Assembly (NCBI GenBank): GCA_023376005.1
Contig: CM042157.1
Coordinates: 71,315,944 to 71,379,943 of the forward strand
Source: Doryteuthis pealeii
Lineage: Eukaryota; Mollusca; Cephalopoda; Myopsida; Loliginidae
DNA length: 64,000 nucleotides
Direction: 5' to 3'
Shown: piece by piece, positions 58,192 through 64,000 of the stretch
How the letters are laid out: each line of letters opens with the position of its first letter
Position numbering within the stretch: the stretch's first letter is position 1
Position numbers and translations under genes: made by a program
The notes under the pieces: generated by a model
Databases searched by the model: none
What the model was told of the DNA's origin: nothing
Seen by the model: the letters and a program-made list of their open reading frames with translations, nothing else

Positions 58192-59325
58192 GCACTGGGT
58201 GGTACTGAGATCACTTCCAATGGACGGGTTAAGCTCGGCAAAGGGGAAGAATTCTGTGTAGCTCTCTCAGTTGAAGAACCGGACTTCTGTGCTTCGTTTG
58301 ACCATAAACAAAGGGTATGGACTGCACGATGGAAGTGGGCCATGAATGAAGCACCAGAACAGCTGCACAATGTAATACCAGAGTATTTGGTGCCTGATAC
58401 CATCAAGACTGCCTACGAGGAGGAGTTAGAGATGTGGATGGAGAATGGGTGGTTAATACCGTATCCAGAGGAGCGGCTTGGACCCCCAAAGGGTTTGATC
58501 CCACTGATGGCTATTGTACAACCCAGCAAAAACAAGGTACGACCAGTGATGGATTACAGGGAACTAAACCAACATGTGGATGCCTTTACTGCAAACGCCG
58601 ACGTGTGTGCTGCTAAACTGTGCGAGTGGCGTCAGCAAGGGTCTAATGTAGCCTTGCTTGACCTAAGGAGAGCCTACCTGCAGATACATGTTCATGAGTC
58701 ATTGTGGGCATTTCAAACCGTGATTGTCAAGGGAAAACGATATTGCTTGACATGGTTAGGATTTGGTCTTAATGTGGCACCGCTTATTATGAAAGCCATC
58801 GTAAATGCAGTGTTGACGCAAGAGGAGCCAATGGGGAAAGCCACGTCAGCTTACGTCGACGATATTTACGTAAACGAGGATGTAATGTCAGCAGATGAGG
58901 TGAGGAGGAAACTGGAGACCTTCGGTTTGACAAACAAAGACCCCAAGCGTTTAAAGAATGGGGCTATAGTGTTAGGACTTGAGGTTTGGGGGGAGCACGG
59001 CACCCTGCGTTGGAAACGAGGGGGCCCTGTCCCAGATATGTTAACGCGGCGTATCATATTTTCTGTCTGCGGGAAGCTTGTGGGACACTTTCCGGTCTGC
59101 AAGTGGCTCCGTGCAGCAACCGGAGTAATTAAGAGACGGGCTAGCGCAGTCACGAGAGGATGGGACGATACAGTGGATGACGTTCCTCTTAAGCAGATGA
59201 TGGCTGAAGTAGTTACCAAAGTATGCCAAGATGATCCCACCCAAGGTGATTGGTGCGTGGCCGGACGAGAGTTGAACGCATGGGTAGATGCAAGCTCTCT
59301 AGCAACAGGCGTGGTATTAGAATGA
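58192..59325 (+). pseudogene. Reverse transcriptase domain of pol
   Basis: The same frame continues after the TGA. Motifs: RPVMDYRELNQHVDAF near 58537, LLDLRRAYLQIHV near 58654 (first catalytic Asp), FGLNVAPLIMKAIVNAVL near 58762, and YVDDIYVNED near 58853 (catalytic Asp pair). The thumb/connection region follows (FGLTNKDPKRLKNGAIVLGL). RNase H starts near 59268 (LNAWVDASSLATGVVLE, first Asp). TGA at 59323 breaks the frame. Catalytic residues are all present. The YVDD and NVAP variants differ from standard Gypsy (YLDD, NAPA), so the clade is divergent; BEL/Pao is the alternative. Confidence 0.85.
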
Positions 59326-59934
59326 GATGGTGCTATTATAGAGGACGCATGCTGGCTTCGTCCGACAAACGATGCTCAGCACATAAATTTGGAGGAACTC
59401 GACGCCACACTGAAAGGACTTAATCTTGCGCTGCAGTGGCACACTGAAGTAGTGCATCTCCACACAGATTCTCTGTGCGTGTACCACTGGTTGACCGATA
59501 CCCTGATGGGTAAAGCCAGAGTGAAGACCAAAGCTGCAACTGAGATGCTGGTGCGAAGGAGATTGACGATCATACAACGGCTGGTTGAGGAATATAGTTT
59601 GAAGGTTGATGTCACCCTGATTCCATCAGAGCAAAATCTAGCCAATGAATTAACAAGAGTACCGAAGAGGTGGTTTGACATAATGAAGCAAGGATTTGAC
59701 TCGTCTCCAACGTTGTGTGCGGTCGTAATTGAGCAACTGTCACCTGATGGTATCCGAGCCATACATTGCCAGAGTGGGCATCCTGGAATTCGGCGGACAA
59801 CATATTTCGTTCGGAAAGTATGTCCATCAATTACTAGAGTGGCCGTTAAATCGGCCATACACGCTTGCCAGTTCATTGGAAACAAGGGAAGCTCGAAGTG
59901 CAAGGTAATTGGTACAGGTTGGGTATGGACATAA
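59326..59934 (+). pseudogene. RNase H remainder and integrase zinc domain
   Basis: In frame with reverse transcriptase after the TGA. RNase H motifs: INLEELDATLKGLNLAL (Glu), HLHTDSLCVYHWLT (Asp near 59465), and LIPSEQNLANELTRVPK (final acidic motif). Integrase HHCC zinc domain: HCQSGHPGIRRTTYFV and SAIHACQF near 59764-59875. The frame ends at TAA 59932; integrase continues in another frame from about 59880, so one indel lies between. Confidence 0.8.
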
Positions 59935-60878
59935 CCCATTATAATGGCAATCATTTTGTGACACTGACGGATTGCAGCCCAACACGGTTCACCATATGGC
60001 GTCCACTGGCTCGCCAAAATGCATCTACGGTCATACGACATTTAAGATCAGTCTTCTTTGAACGCGGTCTGCAAGTGGAAATATTAACGGACAATGTCCC
60101 CACCTTTTGTGGCCACGAGTTCCAGACCTTTGCAGGTGAATGGGGCGTGCGAATGCGATATCGATGTGCCTATGTTCCAGAGGGTAATGGTATAGCGGAA
60201 CGCTGTCATCGCACCATTAAAAGAATTGCGACCAAAATGCAATGTACTATTCAAGAGGCTGTGTACTGGTACAATGTAACACCTAAAGATGGAGTAACAT
60301 CGTCGACTGCGCCATCTAGCGGAATTTACCAATATGAACAGCGTGTAAAAGGGCTAGATGAGATTGCGCCATCCCCTAGAGTCATGGACGGTCCGTATCG
60401 GGAAGGAGATCTGGTTTGGGTTAAAGCCCCGAACAGTCATTGCACTACTAAATTTGGCAAAGGCCAAGTTAGTCGAATAGTCAGCCCTCAGACTGTTCTT
60501 GTCGATGGTGTACCGCGGCATATAAAGGATCTTCGCAGGCGCTATCGACCAACTGCGTTTGAGGAAGACGAAGACAGTGATACGTCATCCGAGAGTGAGT
60601 CAGGGACTATGTCGGTGGATGGAACGGGGCCTGTAACGGCAGAGGATGTGATGGCAGAGTCCCACGATGACGATGTGGCCGAGACCGAGGGAGATGATGT
60701 GCCGATAGACGAAGACCCGCCACCTCTGCGAAGGAGCACTCGGCAAAAGCGAGCACCATCTCCCTGCCATTTTTGTGATCACGAGATCAGGGGGGAGTGT
60801 AGTGAGAGAGGAGACCTGCCTCATGCAACACGGTGTGACGGAGAGGGTGGCGGGCGTGAAGACTTGCCGTATTCTTGA
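59865..60878 (+). pseudogene. Integrase core and C-terminal tail of pol
   Basis: The integrase DDE core reads LGMDITHYNGNHFVTLTDC near 59921 (first Asp), ILTDNVPTFCGHEFQTFAGE near 60086 (second Asp) and YVPEGNGIAERCHRTIKRIA near 60172 (Glu). A C-terminal DNA-binding part follows (GPYREGDLVWVKAPNSH, GKGQVSRIV, DLRRRYRP). The last ~100 residues are acidic and end with an RRSTRQKRAP basic patch; the frame then runs into the 3' LTR. It would insert the cDNA into the genome. The upstream frameshift prevents fusion with RNase H. Confidence 0.85.
60786..60797 (+). promoter_or_regulatory. Polypurine tract of the Gypsy-like element
   Basis: ATCAGGGGGGAG directly before the 3' LTR, the usual place for plus-strand priming. 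Confidence 0.6.
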
Positions 60879-61260
60879 AGGAAGCAATTGGCGTGTAGAA
60901 CTGACCTTGAGTCGAACCCGCTTCCTTTAGATTGTGAGAGCTGTGGACGATTGGTGAAGTAGGAAATGGCATAGTGGCCCGGATGTGGGTGGTCGCGCCG
61001 TGCTGGCGAGTGTCCCATGTGCTGCATGGACAATTATGAGTGAGGATCCCGGATGTGGTGAAATTGGGGTGTATTTAAAGGACTGATTATCACAGACCAG
61101 GCAGAACGACTTGCAGTTGTATTTTGTTGTCGAGACGAGCGGGACGAAGACATAGTTTTGGATATTGGATTTTTGGAGCGAGATACAGTTGGGAGTGGTT
61201 GGACTGTCGATTGGAGCCTTGAGTCAGACTTGACTGTGACCCCCCCCCCCCACTGATTAG
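60798..61260 (+). repeat. 3' LTR of the Gypsy-like element
   Basis: 463 bp, matches 56626-57095, followed by the AATATG duplication. Confidence 0.9.
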
Positions 61261-61266
61261 AATATG

Positions 61267-61905
61267 TTCGATTGATTATCACAATAAATAGTTACAGGGT
61301 TATTAACGACCCCTGATTCTACGACACTTTTAAGTAATGTCCTTAAATAAAGGGCTTCTTGCCCTGCTGAGGCAATGACTAACAAATTCGGCCTCACATG
61401 TTGACAAAGAGACAACTGGTTGTTTTTTAGATTTCCAAGAAATAATCAAGCTTTTGTCCGATAATTTAAAACAGTATCCTGATATACTTTTTTGGTCAGT
61501 TGAACCTGCTCAGTCGGCATCACAAAATCCCCGTAATTTTAAGGGTTCAGATGATTTTTTAAATAATAGCGACTGACTTATTGAGCCTTTCAAATATCAC
61601 AAAACATGCTTTGCTCCTGTTAAATGGATTGATGTTGGTTTATCCAAATACTGAAATAATTTTGAAACTATATTCGATATATCTGGTCGTGTAGCCATCA
61701 TAATATAAATTAAGGAACTAACAATTTGACGGTAGAGCTTATTATCAATTAATTCATTTTCATTATCAAAAAGTTTATTTATATCCATTTCACATGGCGT
61801 ATGATGTGTTTTACAATCGGTCATATTAAATTTGACCAACAATCTTTCAATATATCTAGATTGATTCATTCTAATAGTATTTTCCATTCTAATAGTATTT
61901 TCACT
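61267..61905 (-). pseudogene. Copia reverse transcriptase end and RNase H N-terminal half
   Basis: Minus strand, N to C: IRMNQSRYIERLLVKFNM, KTHHTPCEMDINKL, LYRQIVSSLIYIMMATRPDI and VSKLFQYLDKPTSIH (61875-61610), the usual C-terminal part of copia reverse transcriptase. RNase H follows (61500-61267) with the VSLSTCEAEF and IYCDN region before the Gypsy-like insertion interrupts it. The strand is opposite to the copia 3' region starting at about 61930. Confidence 0.8.
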
Positions 61906-61929
61906 ATGTTCAAATTGTATATTTAATAA

Positions 61930-62221
61930 TTAAAAATAAATAAATAAATAAATAAAAAAGGGACAATACTAATTTTGACAGTAATGTTGGCAGTAATGAT
62001 AAGGTTAAGAATTAGATTAAGAATAGCAAAATAATAACAATAATAAAAAATATTAACAAAATAGGATTAATAAAAATAGGATTAGAAGTAATAAAACAAA
62101 AATACTATTACTATAAATTTTAATATTTCTGAATGAAATGATTGTAAATTTTAATATATCTGAATGAAATGATTGAATATTTCTGAATGGAATCTCCCAC
62201 CTTATATCAAAATTGAGGGGG
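61930..62221 (+). other. Copia 3' untranslated region, plus strand
   Basis: AAAAAAGGGACAATACTAAT and the following block resemble 25650-25930. It ends with the purine tract TTGAGGGGG just before an LTR. Its orientation is opposite to the reverse transcriptase piece next to it, so an inversion joint lies near 61905-61930. Confidence 0.6.
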
Positions 62222-62683
62222 TGTTGAGAATTTTTACCTATAAGGCATGTGTTAAAAGCCCACTTCTACTTATAGACTCGCTGAGAACGATGTGATCAAG
62301 CTCTTGGCCAATCAATGGCAGTACTCTGCTGTTAATACAATACTTAATCTGAGCATACTGGCCACAATTACTTTGATTTTCGTGGACGACGGACAAAGGA
62401 TTCCATAACTCAGGACTTATACGCAGGATAGGGCTTATACACTTACCAAAGGATTCCATAACTCAGGACTTATACGCAGGATAGGGCTTATACACTTACC
62501 AAAGGATTCCATAACTCAGGACTTATATGCAGGATAGGGCTTATACACTTACCAAAGGATTCCATAACTCAAGACTTATATGCAGGATAGGGCTTATACA
62601 CTTACCAAAGGATTCCATAACTCAGGACTTAAAGTAAGTAAGTCCTTTTCAACTGGCCAAGGATGGTATCTAAAAACTTAACA
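62222..62683 (+). repeat. Copia-like LTR containing 53-bp tandem repeats
   Basis: TGTTGAGAATTT...AACTTAACA, 462 bp. The ends and the block CCCACTTCTACTTATAGACT resemble the 279-bp LTR at 24437. It is longer because of about 4.2 copies of an exact 53-bp unit (62394-62632; AAAGGATTCCATAACTCAGG). It is followed by GGATAATGG, a degenerate copia primer site, and preceded by a purine tract, so it could lie between two element bodies. Confidence 0.7.
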
Positions 62684-62756
62684 GGATAATGGACATGAGC
62701 TTAAATCCTGAATAAAGCTGGATTTTATATAGTGCTAATACCCTATGGAAAAATAT

Positions 62757-62765
62757 GCATATATA

Positions 62766-62799
<34 letters not shown>
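62757..62799. repeat. (TA)n microsatellite
   Basis: TA repeat abutting the element at 62802; another lies at 63687-63709. Confidence 0.9.
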
Positions 62800-62801
<2 letters not shown>

Positions 62802-63686
62802 CAGGGTCAGGCAAAATGATCTGACACATTTGTAGGTTTAATAAAATGCAAATGAAGTAAAGAAACAATGATCTGACACATTTGTAGGTTAAATACAAGG
62901 CAAATAAAGTAAAGAAACAAAAAAGTGTTTTTATTTTTGAAAAGTACATATAATGCCATTTTTTTTTCATATAATGCCATTTTGTTTTGTTTCTTTATAA
63001 TGCCATTGTTTTTCGTTTCTTTTTCAGTTGCTGCCATGAATTGGACTGGTGAGCATCGCACTTTCATTGTGGAAACGTTTATCAACATCATTTTGTATGG
63101 ATGTATTTGAAGATCATTGTGAAGAATTCTTCGCAAACTTCTTTCGGAAAGTCTAAGAGCCTGGGTGCGTTTAAATGTAGAACGGAGTGGAGACTGTTGA
63201 ACTGAAGCTCTTACTGCTGCCACATTTTCTGTAGTTCTGGCGGTGCGAGGTTGGCCGGTTGATTTTCGTTTCAATGCAGATCCAGTAGCTCTGAAGTTGG
63301 TAACCCATAACAAGATCGTGTTTCGAGCTGGTACGGGATCATGTCTACCAAGATTGAGGTGCAAATGGAACGCTTTTTGTGTTGCAGTTACAGATTCGTT
63401 TGTTTTGATAAACGTTTCCACAATGAAAGCACGATGCTCACCAGTCCAATTCATGGCAGCAACTGAAAAAAACGAAAAACAATGGCATTATAAAGAAACA
63501 AAACAAAATGGCATTATATGAAAAAAAAATGGCATTATATGTACTTTTCGAAAATAAAAACACTTTTTTGTTTCTTTACTTTATTTGCCTTGTATTTAAC
63601 CTACAAATGTGTCAGATCATTGTTTCTTTACTTCTTTTGCATTTTATTAAACCTACAAATGTGTCAGAATATTTTGCCTGACCCTG
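62802..63686. mobile_element. Palindromic Tc1/mariner-like element
   Basis: Begins CAGGGTCAGGCAAAATGATC after TA and ends with its near reverse complement before TA (63687-63688). The terminal repeats are about 285 bp and include the start of the transposase-like gene on both sides. A (TA)n array flanks it on both sides, so it likely inserted into a TA repeat. It is non-autonomous. Confidence 0.8.
63085..63454 (-). pseudogene. Transposase N-terminal HTH domain (DUF4817/IS630-like), truncated
   Basis: From ATG at 63454 on the minus strand: MNWTGEHRAFIVETFIKTNE, then WVTNFRATGSALKRKSTGQP, ENVAAVRASVQQSPLRS and LSERSLRRILHNDLQIHPYK. This is the two-part helix-turn-helix DNA-binding region found ahead of the DDE domain in Tc1/mariner-related transposases of arthropods and molluscs. 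After about 118 residues the frame enters the opposite terminal repeat, so the catalytic DDE domain is absent. The product could at most bind element ends. Confidence 0.75.
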
Positions 63687-63709
63687 TATATATATATATA
63701 TATATATAA

Positions 63710-64000
63710 ATTAAAAGAAAGGAAATGAATCCGACAATATGAGTAAGAAAAGGTGGAATGAAAACATCACACAATGCTGTTAAAGAAGAAAACAATTTAT
63801 AATATATTCATAGCTGATACTGATCAATATTTCGATTTTACAAAAATCATCATCGGAGCTCATTCACTCCCGTAGTTGTTTGGGTCGGAGAGGAAAGTCA
63901 AATGAGTTTACAAAACAAACAAAAAAACCTTAATACTGCAAAAAACGAAAGACGTTACAATATTCACCAACGTGGGCATTTCGCGCCATATATATGTCGG
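63710..64000 (-). repeat. Possible Penelope-like element end with hammerhead-like motif
   Basis: On the minus strand, CCGATGAT is followed by GATTTT-TGT-AAAATC and GAAATATTG (about 63855-63823). This is the CUGAUGA / stem II / GAAA layout of a hammerhead core, with one core mismatch. Such motifs are known at the ends of Penelope-like elements. No coding part is visible before the window ends. Confidence 0.4.

Larger units (their letters stand above)
56620..61266 (+). mobile_element. Ty3/Gypsy-like LTR retrotransposon nested in copia
   Basis: Complete element with LTRs at 56626-57095 and 60798-61260 and the duplication AATATG on both sides (56620-56625, 61261-61266). The uninterrupted site is visible in the paralogous copia at about 25190-25230. 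The order gag, protease, reverse transcriptase, RNase H, integrase is that of Ty3/Gypsy or BEL. Pol is nearly open: damage is two in-frame TGA codons and one frameshift. No envelope gene follows integrase. The higher GC content contrasts with its surroundings, which fits a recent arrival. Confidence 0.9.

Noticed and set aside
60542..61033. Minus-strand frames over the integrase tail and 3' LTR
   Set aside because: They are shadows of the acidic pol tail and of the LTR and recur over the 5' LTR.

Overview
The window is AT-rich, transposon-dense animal DNA. It has spliced-looking coding exons, tRNA-derived SINEs, LINE reverse transcriptase remnants, LTR retrotransposons, long microsatellites and a 100-base assembly gap. 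The SINE tail (GGCACAAGGCCAG) and the LINE types fit a marine invertebrate, plausibly a mollusc such as a cephalopod; this taxonomic guess is weak. There are no bacterial-type operons, rRNA genes or CRISPR arrays.

Layout. 1-4.0 kb: decayed Ty1/copia-like element (+), interrupted by a 383-bp insert and ending at a 201-bp MITE. 4.4-14 kb: nested AT-rich DNA repeats; the main family (R1) has GGTACC ends next to TA. 14.4-18.4 kb: small tandem repeats, TA arrays and old repeats. 18.4-20.6 kb: truncated LINE (-) and a cluster of SINE-like units. 20.86-22.18 kb: a foldback element whose inner arms are GATA/TATC arrays. 22.5-29.2 kb: a layered structure. A decayed unnamed gene (-) is split by a palindrome with ~660-bp arms; at its centre, on a TA, lies a ~4.9-kb element with its own inverted ends and a broken multi-ORF gene (-); inside that gene sits a copia deletion derivative with paired LTRs and a TCCTT duplication. 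29-37.8 kb: mostly non-coding, with a nested hairpin, TTAGGG-like tracts and one R2 element. 37.8-40.75 kb: R1 copy, RTE-like LINE fragment and a Helitron-type 3' end. 42.3-46.2 kb: the only convincing host gene, four phase-compatible exons. 46.7-47.4 kb: 76-bp array. 48.75-52.38 kb: ~84 copies of a 43-bp minisatellite; 54.68-55.41 kb: ~17 copies of the same unit inverted. 55.5-62.7 kb: rearranged copia fragments containing a nested, nearly complete Ty3/Gypsy-like element with LTRs, a target duplication and a textbook -1 frameshift signal. 62.8-63.69 kb: palindromic Tc1/mariner-like element.

The genes do not form a shared pathway; the window is mainly a record of successive insertions. The items most worth follow-up are the four-layer nest with the unnamed gene family (22.5-29.2 kb), the frameshift signal at 57.85 kb, the unidentified KEN-box gene at 42.5 kb, the GATA foldback, and the inverted 43-bp arrays whose unit carries a Pol III B-box-like motif. 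All coordinates and motifs were read by eye; no alignment or database search was run.
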